Source of the DNA: Acidithiobacillus caldus ATCC 51756
GTDB lineage: Bacteria; Pseudomonadota; Gammaproteobacteria; Acidithiobacillales; Acidithiobacillaceae
Reading direction: 5' to 3'
DNA length: 64,000 nt
NCBI RefSeq assembly: GCF_000175575.2
Contig: NZ_CP005986.1
Coordinates: forward strand, 1,526,146-1,590,145
Shown here piece by piece: positions 1 to 8,202 of the stretch. Below the pieces are notes generated by a model. That model ran no database searches, had not been told where the DNA came from, and worked only from the letters and a program-made list of their open reading frames with translations. How positions within the stretch are numbered: position 1 is the stretch's first letter; the number at the start of each line of letters is the position of its first letter. The translations under genes were made by a program, and so were the position numbers.

Positions 1-98
1 TGGACGACGCCCCCGTGGAGGTCCGAATCGCGGTCCTCGATGGCCCGCTTATTGCTATGCTTGGGATAGGGATCCCTCACGCAAGCAAGGAGCATAAC

Positions 99-590
99 AT
101 GGCCGAAACCAAAAACCATTCCCGTCGTCAGTTCATCGGTAGCCTCGCCATCGCCAGCGTCGGTGCCATCGCCGCGAGCGCCCAGGGTGGCGAAATGGGC
201 ATGGGCATGGGCATGGGCGGTCCCAGCAAGAACAAGGTCGTCTATCAGCTCAACAAATCCGACCCCGCCTACATCCTCGACATCCTGCACAGCGCCGCCG
301 TGGTCCTCGGTCATTTCAACAACGATGTCGACATCGTCATCGACTGCTTTGGTCCGGGTATCTGGCTGCTGGTCAAGGACGAACACAACAAGCACCACTA
401 CGAGGCCTTCATCCGCGAGCAGGTGTCGAGTCTTGCCATGTACGGCGTGGTCTTCAATGCCTGCGAGCAGACCATGAAGACCATCAAGATCACCGCCAAG
501 GAACTCATCCCGGAAGCAAAGCAGGTTTTCAGCGGCGCCGTGGATCTGATGCTTTTGCAGCAGCAGGGCTACGCCTACATCGCCTGGTAG
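99..590 (+). CDS. Tat-exported DsrE-family protein
   Basis: This 163-residue protein has a DsrE/DsrF-like fold, a family linked to sulfur-atom transfer and sulfur metabolism. The start at 99 follows an AAGGAG ribosome site; an upstream in-frame start lacks one. The N-terminus carries a twin-arginine signal (SRRQFIG, residues 8-14), a hydrophobic stretch and an ASA cleavage site near residue 28, so the mature protein should be periplasmic. A Met-Gly repeat (residues 33-41) follows the signal. Two cysteines (VIDCFG and FNACEQ) could carry sulfur. Most DsrE proteins are cytoplasmic, so export is unusual. The family call comes from overall pattern; the substrate is unknown. Confidence 0.72.
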   Translation: MAETKNHSRRQFIGSLAIASVGAIAASAQGGEMGMGMGMGGPSKNKVVYQLNKSDPAYILDILHSAAVVLGHFNNDVDIVIDCFGPGIWLLVKDEHNKHHYEAFIREQVSSLAMYGVVFNACEQTMKTIKITAKELIPEAKQVFSGAVDLMLLQQQGYAYIAW

Positions 591-604
591 GAATCCGGCC
601 GCTC

Positions 605-1402
605 CTAGAGCCGCCGGTGCTGCCACACCGGCAGGCTGCGGCGTTGGGCCTGCTGCCCATCGAGGTCACATTCGGCCACCGCCACCCCCGGATGCTGGTC
701 CAGGTGGACCAGCACTTGTCCCCAGGAGTCGACGATGGTGCTGCCACCGAAGGTCTCGCGCCCGTTGGCATGACGGCCACCCTGGTCGGCAGCCAGCACG
801 AAGGCTTGGTTCTCGATGGCACGGGCACGCAGGAGCGCATACCAGTGTGCGGCTCCGGTCTGGGCCGTAAAGGCGCTGGGCACCACCAGGAACTCCGCGC
901 CGGCGTAGGCCCGAAAGAGTTCCGGAAAGCGCAGATCGTAGCAGATGGACAGACCCACCACACCCCAGGGGGTGGGCACGGCAACCACTTGCCCGCCAGG
1001 GGCGATGGTACGGGACTCTCGATACTGCTCACCCCCCGGCAGATCGACATCGAAGAGGTGCATCTTGTCGTAGCGCGCCCGACAATGGCCGTGGGGATCC
1101 ATGACCAGCAGGCTGGCGAAGACCCGCCCGTCGGGACTGCGCAGCGGGATGCTCCCACCGAACAACCACAGCCCATGCTGCCGGGCCTGGGTGGCAAGCC
1201 ACTCCTGGATCTGGCCGGAACCTGCCTCCTCGGCAATGGCGAGTTTGTCGCTCTCGTGCCGCCCCATGAAGGCGAAGTTCTCGGGCAAGAGTGCGAGCTG
1301 CGCACCCCGCTCCGCCGCCTCGCCCAGGAGCTTCTGCGCCATGGCGAGATTGACGTCCACCTCGGGGCCGGAACAGAGCTGGACGACCGCGGCCTTGACC
1401 AT
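605..1402 (-). CDS. Carbon-nitrogen hydrolase (nitrilase superfamily, Nit1-like)
   Basis: A 265-residue nitrilase-superfamily amidase. The Glu-Lys-Cys triad is visible in LPENFAFMG, YDKMHLFDV and GLSICYDLRFPELF. The sequence most resembles the Nit1 group that hydrolyses deaminated glutathione, a cytoplasmic metabolite-repair role; other small amides are possible. The start at 1402 (MVKAAVVQL) is preferred over one 14 codons upstream because family members begin directly at this strand. It begins five bases after the stop of the amidase gene on the same strand, so the two are probably cotranscribed. It is convergent with the DsrE gene. Confidence 0.82.
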   Translation of the reverse strand: MVKAAVVQLCSGPEVDVNLAMAQKLLGEAAERGAQLALLPENFAFMGRHESDKLAIAEEAGSGQIQEWLATQARQHGLWLFGGSIPLRSPDGRVFASLLVMDPHGHCRARYDKMHLFDVDLPGGEQYRESRTIAPGGQVVAVPTPWGVVGLSICYDLRFPELFRAYAGAEFLVVPSAFTAQTGAAHWYALLRARAIENQAFVLAADQGGRHANGRETFGGSTIVDSWGQVLVHLDQHPGVAVAECDLDGQQAQRRSLPVWQHRRL

Positions 1403-1407
1403 GGTTC

Positions 1408-2379
1408 CTAGGCGTGCAGGATGGGGACGCGCAGGTAGCCCCATGCTGGCAGTTGCGCGGAGACGAGGCCGTTGGCTAGCCGGAGGACGTTGGGCCGCAC
1501 GCCATAGCGTGCCGCCAGCTCACTGAGGGTCTCCCCCGGGGCGATGGCGTGTCGTGCCGAGGACCAACGCGAATCGCTGGGGGGCGCCTGGACGAAATGG
1601 GCAAGGACGGCATCGCTGATGCTCTGCGCGAGGAGCGCACGAAAATCGGGGTCTCGCAGTCTTTTCTCTTCCTCGGGATTGCTGAGAAAGGCTGTTTCCA
1701 CCAGCAGCGAGGGTACGTTGGGCGCGCGCAGGACCACGAAATTCGCCTTCTGCACCTGAGCCGCGTGCAGATCCTCCACCTCCGCCAGAGCGCGCAACAG
1801 GAGTTGGGCGGCGCGCGTGGCCGCACTGCTGGCCGCGCTGCGACTGAGATCCAGCAGCACGTCGTGTAATTCGCGACTGCCAGCCAATGCCGCGCTGCTG
1901 TCCCAGAAATCGCCATTTTGGCTCTGCGCTAACCAGCGTGCGGCACTACTGCTGGCCCCCCGCTCCGAGAGAATCCACACACTAGAGCCGCGGACGTCGC
2001 GCTCGGGGAAGGCATCGGCGTGAATGGAAAGGAAAAGGTCCGCCCGCTGCCGTATGCCCAACTGCAGGCGCTGCGCCAGCGGGACGAAGACATCCGTGCG
2101 TCGGCTGTACACCACCTGCAGACCGGGTACCGCCTCCAATAGCGCCCCCACCCGTAGCGCGACATCCAGAACCACATCTTTCTCGCGCAGCCCTTTGGCG
2201 CCGATGCAGCCCGGATCGTGGCCGCCGTGGCCCGGATCGATGCAGACCACCACCGGTCGCAAACCCTCGGCTCGCGCCCGACCCAGACCAAGCCCAGCCG
2301 CAAGGCCAAGGCCCAGCGCCGCGGCCCCGCCACGTAAAAAGCGACGACGGCCTGGATCGCACCTACTGGGAATGGACAA
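1408..2379 (-). CDS. N-acetylmuramoyl-L-alanine amidase with Tat signal and LysM domain
   Basis: A 323-residue periplasmic zinc amidase of the Amidase_3 family that cleaves the amide bond between muramic acid and the stem peptide at cell separation. A Tat signal (RRRFLRGG, residues 11-18) and a hydrophobic segment lead into the catalytic domain (IDPGHGGHDPG near residue 47). The later LVETAFLSN motif carries the catalytic Glu. Residues from about 277 form a LysM module (GETLSELAARYG) that binds peptidoglycan. AmiC-type enzymes usually carry an AMIN domain instead, so I give no symbol. The start is TTG, supported by AGGAGGG six bases upstream. Confidence 0.87.
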   Translation of the reverse strand: MSIPSRCDPGRRRFLRGGAAALGLGLAAGLGLGRARAEGLRPVVVCIDPGHGGHDPGCIGAKGLREKDVVLDVALRVGALLEAVPGLQVVYSRRTDVFVPLAQRLQLGIRQRADLFLSIHADAFPERDVRGSSVWILSERGASSSAARWLAQSQNGDFWDSSAALAGSRELHDVLLDLSRSAASSAATRAAQLLLRALAEVEDLHAAQVQKANFVVLRAPNVPSLLVETAFLSNPEEEKRLRDPDFRALLAQSISDAVLAHFVQAPPSDSRWSSARHAIAPGETLSELAARYGVRPNVLRLANGLVSAQLPAWGYLRVPILHA

Positions 2380-2420
2380 GCAGCCCTCCTAGCTCAGGGA
2401 ACTCAACGGCTTATACCGAC

Positions 2421-2448
2421 AATCTAAAGCGTTCCCAGAGCAAGTCAA
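2421..2448 (-). promoter_or_regulatory. Sigma-70-like promoter for the amidase-nitrilase pair
   Basis: Reading the minus strand, TTGACT and TAGATT are separated by 16 bases in the gap between the thioredoxin stop and the amidase start. This is close to the sigma-70 consensus. It could give the amidase pair independent expression from the long thiol/efflux operon upstream. It is a pattern match only. Confidence 0.5.
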
Positions 2449-2454
2449 GGGGGT

Positions 2455-2895
2455 CTAGACCGCAACCCCCTGACGACGCAGCCAAGCTTCGATCTCCGGA
2501 GCATTCACCGCACCGGATTGCCGGGCCAGCTCGCGGCCGCCGCGCAAGAGCACCATGGTGGGTATGGAGCGGATCTGGAAGCGCGCAGCGGTCGCTTGGT
2601 CCGCTTCCGTATTGAGCTTGGCGAAAAGGCAACGGCCGCGCAGGCGACGTGCCGCCATTTCGAACTGCGGTGCCATGGCGCGACAGGGAGCGCACCACGG
2701 AGCCCAGAAGTCCACCAGGACCGGCAGGTCGTTCTTTTCCAGAAAACGCGAAAAAGCCGGACCCGCCAACTCCACGGGATGATCGGGCAAAAGCGGCTTG
2801 TGGCATTTACCGCATTTGGGCTCTTCGCCCAGACGTTCTTGCGGCAACTGATTTACGGCACCACAATGTGGACACACTACATGAATCGTCGCCAT
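2455..2895 (-). CDS. trxC: Thioredoxin 2 (zinc-ribbon thioredoxin)
   Basis: A 146-residue TrxC-type thioredoxin, a cytoplasmic disulfide reductase that can also reduce persulfides. The N-terminus has the two CxxC pairs of the zinc ribbon (residues 8/11 and 28/31), followed by a thioredoxin fold with active site WCAPC (residues 67-71). The usual sequence is WCGPC; Ala in place of Gly between the cysteines may shift its redox potential. It is the last gene of the efflux/rhodanese operon, 14 bases after the glutaredoxin stop, and this context suggests a job in reducing protein or low-molecular-weight persulfides. Confidence 0.92.
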   Translation of the reverse strand: MATIHVVCPHCGAVNQLPQERLGEEPKCGKCHKPLLPDHPVELAGPAFSRFLEKNDLPVLVDFWAPWCAPCRAMAPQFEMAARRLRGRCLFAKLNTEADQATAARFQIRSIPTMVLLRGGRELARQSGAVNAPEIEAWLRRQGVAV

Positions 2896-2909
2896 GTAAA
2901 CCTCCGAGC

Positions 2910-3188
2910 TCAGGACGCCTCGGCATCCGCCAGGAGGGCATCGAGACGCCCCTGGCGCTCCAAGGCCGAAAGATCGTCATACCCACCGATATGCCGTTCA
3001 CCGATGAACACCTGGGGCACGGTGCGTCGACCTTTACTCAGTCTCAGCATCTCCTGGCGCAGCGAAGGACTGTGATCCACGCGCAGGATACGCGGCTGTA
3101 CGCCCTTGCCACGCAGCAGATTTTCAGCCATGTGGCAGTAGGGGCAGCTACCGGTGGCGTAGATGCGAACGTCCACGGGCGATGCCAC
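2910..3188 (-). CDS. grxC: Glutaredoxin 3 family
   Basis: A 92-residue dithiol glutaredoxin with active site CPYC at residues 15-18, plus the conserved TVPQVF and GGYDDL glutathione-binding segments. It reduces disulfides and glutathione mixed disulfides in the cytoplasm. Its start directly abuts the stop of the rhodanese gene, so the two are cotranscribed. In this setting glutathione persulfide chemistry is a plausible role, by inference from the neighbours. Confidence 0.93.
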   Translation of the reverse strand: MASPVDVRIYATGSCPYCHMAENLLRGKGVQPRILRVDHSPSLRQEMLRLSKGRRTVPQVFIGERHIGGYDDLSALERQGRLDALLADAEAS

Positions 3189-3614
3189 TCAGTCCTTTTC
3201 CACCGGGAGGCCAGCGCTGCGCCATGCCGCGATGCCACCCTTGAGGCTGTAGACCTTGGTGAAACCGGCCTTCTTGAGGATGCCGGCGGCACGCGCCGAG
3301 CGCATCCCGCTGGCGCACTGACAGATGACGTGATGCTCCTGGTGCTTACGCAGATCCGGCAGATACTTACCCACCTCGCCCAGGGGAATGTGGCGGGCGC
3401 CAGGCAGGTGGCCGCGCGACCACTCCCCCATTTCCCGCACATCGATCACCACAGCATCGTGGTCGTTGATGAGCCGCACCGCATTCTCCGGCGCGATCTC
3501 TTCGATCCCGGCGAGCTTACGGACGATGGGTCCCTTGAACAGGAGCGCCAGAACGGCCAATACCACCAGTATCAGTGGCCAGTGTGCGGACAGATAGCTA
3601 CCCAGATCGGCCAT
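3189..3614 (-). CDS. Membrane-anchored rhodanese-domain sulfurtransferase
   Basis: A 141-residue protein with one N-terminal membrane helix (about residues 10-27) followed by a single rhodanese domain. The active-site loop is CASGMR, with Cys as the persulfide carrier; DVREMGEW and LPGARHIPL are typical rhodanese segments. The start at 3614 has a strong GGGAGGTGAGAGG ribosome site, and a start nine codons upstream is less likely. The preceding gene encodes a DUF2892 membrane protein. In the known protein YgaP, a rhodanese domain and DUF2892 are fused, so this pair looks like a split YgaP with an extra anchor. Confidence 0.88.
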   Translation of the reverse strand: MADLGSYLSAHWPLILVVLAVLALLFKGPIVRKLAGIEEIAPENAVRLINDHDAVVIDVREMGEWSRGHLPGARHIPLGEVGKYLPDLRKHQEHHVICQCASGMRSARAAGILKKAGFTKVYSLKGGIAAWRSAGLPVEKD

Positions 3615-3618
3615 CCTC

Positions 3619-3840
3619 TCACCTCCCGCAGACGCGGGCATCGCGCACGCCGAGCTTCAGAAGCATCTTCTCCAGGGGACAGAAACAACTCAGCCCGCTC
3701 TGCAAGAGATTAAACCCGACAAACGCGGTAAACGCCAAAAACCACTCGCTGACAAATATCGGGCTGCCGGGGATGCCCAGCGCCAGACTGAGCAGGATGA
3801 AAAGTCCGGCAACCACTCGCACCCAACGTTCGCTATTCAC
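3619..3840 (-). CDS. DUF2892 inner-membrane protein (YgaP-like transmembrane domain)
   Basis: A 73-residue protein with two hydrophobic helices and the CFCPLEKML segment typical of DUF2892. The start codon overlaps the RND pump stop by four bases and the rhodanese start follows four bases after its stop, so it is tightly embedded in the operon. In YgaP-like proteins this domain anchors rhodanese at the inner membrane. The two cysteines (CFC) could take part in sulfur transfer, but that is speculation. Confidence 0.8.
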   Translation of the reverse strand: MNSERWVRVVAGLFILLSLALGIPGSPIFVSEWFLAFTAFVGFNLLQSGLSCFCPLEKMLLKLGVRDARVCGR

Positions 3841-6800
3841 GACCGTACCTCCAGTTTTCTTTCCAGACGCCGCTCCCAGAGATAGTACAGCAGCGGAATC
3901 ACGATCAATGTCAGCATAGTGGAGGCGAAGGTCCCGAAAATCAAGGATACGGCAAGTCCACCGAAGACCGGGTCCGTGACCATGATGGCCGATCCAAACA
4001 TGATAGCTAGAGCCGTCAACAGAATCGGACGGAAACGCACGGCACCCGCCTCCAGCACGGCATCTTCAAGGGCGTATCCCTCCCGGCGATACTCGACGAT
4101 GAAATCGATCAACAGGAGAGAATTTCGCACCACCACACCCGCCAGTGCGATGACACCGATCATGGAGGTCGCATTGAAAGGAGTGTTCAGCAACCAATGG
4201 CCGGGGAAGACGCCCACCAGGGTCAGCGGAATGGCCCCCATGACGATCACCGGCATGATGAAGGACTGGTAATAGGCCACCAGCATCAGGTAGATGAAAA
4301 CCAGAGCGACGATGAAAGCGGCGCCAAGATCGCGGAAGACGTCCAGGGTCAGGCGCATGTCGCCTCCCCAGAGGATCTGGTAGTGGGTGATGTCCTTCGG
4401 CTGGGCTGGCATGAAGCCCAGATTGCCCGTATGCAGGCGGACGCCGTCCAGGGTCTTGCCGTCGAGCCAATGATTGAGGGATAACACCGCATAGACCGGA
4501 CTCGAGCCCAACAGGTCGCCGGTCACGTAGACCACCCGATGCTGATCTCGGTCGATGATGGGTTTGTCCTCGTGGGTATCCTGGATCTCCACGATACTGG
4601 ACAGAGGCACTTCCTTGCCCATGCGATTACGAATCTGCAGATCCAGGATCTGCTGCTTCCAAGCCCGGTCGGCGGGAGGTACCCGCAGGATGATGTCCAC
4701 CGGCTCCCGCGCATCGGGTACGGACAGGGCGCCGATTTTGGTGCCGGCAATGTAGTCGTGCACCAGCTCCGCCACCTGCGCCGGCGCCACCCCCGCCAGC
4801 ATGGCCTTGTCCTGCTCCACGTGAATGCGATATTCGGGCACCGTCGCCGTCACCGAGTCGTCGACATTGACCATACGGTAGACCTTGCGGAACTCCGCCT
4901 CCACGGATCCCGCCAGCTGACGCAGCTTGTCGTAGTTGGGGCCATAAAGCTCCGCCACCACCTGCGCCCGCACCGGCGGCCCCGGGGGTACCTCAAAGAT
5001 CTTGATAGTGGTCTGCGGGAAGCGCTCACGCACCGACTTCAGGGCATGATAGACAGCGACGGCAACCGCGTGGGACATGGGTCGCTCATCCCGCGGCACC
5101 AGGTTCACCTGGATCTGGGCATAGTTACTGCCCTGGCGCATCATGTCCCCGCGCACGAGACCCGCAAAATCCACGGGTGCAGATCGTCCCACGTAGCTCT
5201 GGAAGTTTTCCACGTAGGGATTCTCGGCCAGGACGTCGCCGACGGCCTGCACCACCCGTCCGGTTTCATCCAGAGCCGTGCCCGCTGGCGTGTCCACCTG
5301 GATCATGAAATCGCTGACATTGCCCTCGGGCAGCATCTTGACGTTGACCCCCAGCGCGCTGAGCGGACCGTTCATGCCCGAGGGACGAATGAACTGCCAA
5401 GCCGGCATGAGCATAGCGAGGAAGAGCAGGATCAAAACGACGATGAAGAACAGGTTGCGCTTAGCGCCAGACTCCAGCAATGGCTTGAATATCCGGATAT
5501 AGCCCTTCTGCAGGGCATCGCGCTGCTGGCCGTGTTCCGTTTGCGCCCCGGATCGCCGCTGGTGCGCCTCGGCCTTGCGCCGCAGAAAACGGTAGGCGCC
5601 CCAAGGCACCACGGTGTAGGCCAGCAACACCGAAGCGATCATGGCGATGGGCACGAAGATGGGGATGGGCAACATGAAAGGACCCATCATGCCGGTGACG
5701 AAGGCCATGGGAATGAAGGCCAGGATCACGGCCAGGGTGGCGATGTTGGTGGGATTGCCAATCTCGTTGGTGGCGCGCACCACCCGCTCGGCAAAGGACA
5801 GGCGTCCACCACCACCGCTGATATGCCGATGGATGTTCTCGATGACGACGATGCCACCGTCCACCAGCAGTCCCAGGGACAGAATCAGCGCAAAGAGGGT
5901 GATGCGATTGATGGTCTGCCCCAGCAACCAGCCAATACCCAGCACCACGCCCAGGGTGAGCGGCACGGTGAGGATGACGATGGCCGCCTCTCGCCAGCCC
6001 AGAAAGAGCAGCAGAATCACCGCCACCACGCCGATGGCGATACTGAGGTGCTCAAAGAGGGTACTGACGGCATCATCGGCCCGCGCCCCGTAGTCTCGGG
6101 TCAGGGTGACGTGGATACCCTCCGGCACCGCCTCCTGCTGCAGGCGCTGCAGCTTTGCCTTGACCGCGTCGGCCACAGTCACCGCGTTGGCGCCCGGACG
6201 CTTGGCCAGGGTGATGGTGACGGCAGGCATGCTGGTTCCTGCCGGCAATCCCAGGGTATTGGCCCGCCCCAGGGTATCGCTGACCGCGGTATCCAGCTCT
6301 GCGGGGCCTTCCTCGATGCGGGCGACATCGTGAAGGAAGATGGGACGGCCATCGTGACTGCCGATGATGACGCGACCCACCTGCTGGGCGGAGCCCACCG
6401 CCGCGTTGACGCGTAGGGGTATTTCACGATTATTGTGAACGAGGTGACCCGCGGGCAGGATGACGTTGCTGGCTTCGAGGGCCTGGCGAACCTGCTGCAG
6501 ACCGAGACCAAGGCTGGCGAGCTTACCCGGCTCAAGCCAGACATTGACCGCTTCGGGGCTTCCGCCGATGACCTCAGCGTTGGCCACATCCGGCACACTC
6601 TGTAATTGTTCCATCAAGCGCAGCCCGACCTGACGCAATTGTGCCGGACCATAGCGATCGCTGCTCAGGGTGACGGTAACAATGGGCACATCGTTGATGC
6701 CGATGGATTTCACCAGCGGCTGCCGGGTTCCCGGCGGCATGCGATCGATGTTGCGACTCAGTTGGTTGTAAACTTCCAGCAGGCTCTTTTCTTCGTTGGC

Positions 6801-7124
6801 GCCTACCTGGAACTCCACCGTGACGATGCCCATGTCGTTCATGGCATAGCCGTAGGTGTGGTGCACTCCCGGCAGGGAGGCCATGAGCGCCTCCAGAGGC
6901 CGGACCACGAGGTTGTGTGTCTCCTGACTGTCGGAGCCCGGTCGCATGACAAAAATCTCCGCCGCCGGCACCACGATCTCGGGATTGTACAAGCGCGGCG
7001 TAACCAGTACCGCCAGGGCCCCGAAGAGCGCAATGGCGAGCATGATGAGGACGGTGATCTTGGAGCGGTAGAAGCCCTGTGCCAGCCGACCCGCAAGATT
7101 CAGGGACGATGCTCCCTCAGCCAT
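3837..7124 (-). CDS. RND efflux pump, inner-membrane permease
   Basis: A 1095-residue RND permease that exports substrate from the periplasm or inner membrane through a TolC channel using the proton gradient. Layout is classical: helix 1 (residues 23-42), a periplasmic loop, helices 2-6 around 360-500, a second loop and helices 8-12 near the C-terminus. In helix 4 the AcrB Asp-Asp pair is reduced to one Asp (LLVDGGIVVIEN, Asp422 then Gly), and the helix-10 Lys is Arg (GVVVRNSLLLIDF). It overlaps the adaptor gene by 8 bases. The substrate cannot be read from sequence; position among thiol enzymes suggests sulfur compounds or metals. Confidence 0.93.
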   Translation of the reverse strand: MAEGASSLNLAGRLAQGFYRSKITVLIMLAIALFGALAVLVTPRLYNPEIVVPAAEIFVMRPGSDSQETHNLVVRPLEALMASLPGVHHTYGYAMNDMGIVTVEFQVGANEEKSLLEVYNQLSRNIDRMPPGTRQPLVKSIGINDVPIVTVTLSSDRYGPAQLRQVGLRLMEQLQSVPDVANAEVIGGSPEAVNVWLEPGKLASLGLGLQQVRQALEASNVILPAGHLVHNNREIPLRVNAAVGSAQQVGRVIIGSHDGRPIFLHDVARIEEGPAELDTAVSDTLGRANTLGLPAGTSMPAVTITLAKRPGANAVTVADAVKAKLQRLQQEAVPEGIHVTLTRDYGARADDAVSTLFEHLSIAIGVVAVILLLFLGWREAAIVILTVPLTLGVVLGIGWLLGQTINRITLFALILSLGLLVDGGIVVIENIHRHISGGGGRLSFAERVVRATNEIGNPTNIATLAVILAFIPMAFVTGMMGPFMLPIPIFVPIAMIASVLLAYTVVPWGAYRFLRRKAEAHQRRSGAQTEHGQQRDALQKGYIRIFKPLLESGAKRNLFFIVVLILLFLAMLMPAWQFIRPSGMNGPLSALGVNVKMLPEGNVSDFMIQVDTPAGTALDETGRVVQAVGDVLAENPYVENFQSYVGRSAPVDFAGLVRGDMMRQGSNYAQIQVNLVPRDERPMSHAVAVAVYHALKSVRERFPQTTIKIFEVPPGPPVRAQVVAELYGPNYDKLRQLAGSVEAEFRKVYRMVNVDDSVTATVPEYRIHVEQDKAMLAGVAPAQVAELVHDYIAGTKIGALSVPDAREPVDIILRVPPADRAWKQQILDLQIRNRMGKEVPLSSIVEIQDTHEDKPIIDRDQHRVVYVTGDLLGSSPVYAVLSLNHWLDGKTLDGVRLHTGNLGFMPAQPKDITHYQILWGGDMRLTLDVFRDLGAAFIVALVFIYLMLVAYYQSFIMPVIVMGAIPLTLVGVFPGHWLLNTPFNATSMIGVIALAGVVVRNSLLLIDFIVEYRREGYALEDAVLEAGAVRFRPILLTALAIMFGSAIMVTDPVFGGLAVSLIFGTFASTMLTLIVIPLLYYLWERRLERKLEVRS

Positions 7125-8202
7125 GCTGCGCTCCCGCCGGCACCACGCGACTGCCGTTGATCAGGTCGGCACTGGGGTCCACCACGATGCGCTCCCCCGC
7201 TACGAGACCCGCCAGTATCTCCACCTCGGATCCCACCTCAGCACCCGGGCGTACCAGGCGGTAGTGTGCGATGCCTTTGGCATCGACGACAAAGACTCCG
7301 GGGATACCGGCACGGTCTAGCAGGGCGCTGCGCGGGACCGAGATACCCTGGCGACTGGGGCTCGGGATCTGCACCTGGACATAGTCGCCCGCCTGCACGG
7401 GGCTGTCCGCAGGCAGCGTGAGCTTGACGAGATGCGTGTGGGTCTCGCTATCGGCAACGGCAACGAGGTCCAGCACACGCGCGTCGATGGTATGTCCGTC
7501 CGCAAGCACCGGGACGGTCTCGCCCTGCCGCAGAGCGGCAAAGAGACGGCTGCCAACGCTGGCCTGCACCTCCAGGTGACTGGGGTCTGCCAGGGTCAGC
7601 ACCGGCCGACCCGGAGCCACCAGATCACCATTCTGCAGAAATTTTTCGGTGATGACACCAGCAAAGGGTGCGGTCACGCGGGCGTAGCCCAGATTGGCCT
7701 GGGCGCTGGCAATACCAGCACGCGCCGCCGCAGCCTGGGCTTCGGCCATGCGATACTGCGCTTGCACCTCATCCCACTGCTTGGCGGGAATGGCCCCCTG
7801 GGCATAGAGATGCTTGAAACGCTCGTAGTTGGATCGCGCGTTGGCGAGATTCGCCTCGGCCTGGGCGAGACTCGCCCGGGCCTGCTGCACCTGACTGTCG
7901 GCAGTGGCAGGATCCACCTCGAAGAGGAGCTGACCGCGCTGCACGGCCTGGCCAACGCGCAGATCCAGGTGACGCAGATAGCCGCTGAGGCGCGAACTCA
8001 ACTGAACCTGCTGCGCCGCGACCACCGTCCCTGGTACCGAACTGTAGCCTTTTTCGGCGCTGCTCTTGAGGGTCAACACCTGGGCCTGGACCGTCGCACC
8101 TGCGGTTGGCGCCTCCCTTGGGCTCTTACCACAGGCCGCAAGGCCCAGGGACAGGGCGAGCACCAGCCCGCCCGCTAACCACGGTCTCTTCGCTGCATTC
8201 AT
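7117..8202 (-). CDS. RND periplasmic adaptor (membrane fusion protein), lipoprotein
   Basis: A 361-residue HlyD-family adaptor joining the RND permease to TolC. A lipoprotein signal ends in LAAC near residue 24, so it should be lipid-anchored. It then shows a beta-barrel/lipoyl half (LRVGQAVQRGQLLFEVD), a long alpha-helical hairpin rich in Ala and Gln (about residues 105-165) and the second lipoyl half. Its start overlaps the tolC stop by four bases, which shows tight coupling. Confidence 0.92.
   Translation of the reverse strand: MNAAKRPWLAGGLVLALSLGLAACGKSPREAPTAGATVQAQVLTLKSSAEKGYSSVPGTVVAAQQVQLSSRLSGYLRHLDLRVGQAVQRGQLLFEVDPATADSQVQQARASLAQAEANLANARSNYERFKHLYAQGAIPAKQWDEVQAQYRMAEAQAAAARAGIASAQANLGYARVTAPFAGVITEKFLQNGDLVAPGRPVLTLADPSHLEVQASVGSRLFAALRQGETVPVLADGHTIDARVLDLVAVADSETHTHLVKLTLPADSPVQAGDYVQVQIPSPSRQGISVPRSALLDRAGIPGVFVVDAKGIAHYRLVRPGAEVGSEVEILAGLVAGERIVVDPSADLINGSRVVPAGAQHG

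Noticed and set aside
4539..6416. 625-codon plus-strand open frame inside the RND pump gene
   Set aside because: It is antisense to clear RND motifs and rich in His, Gly and Asp as expected for a shadow frame in GC-rich DNA.
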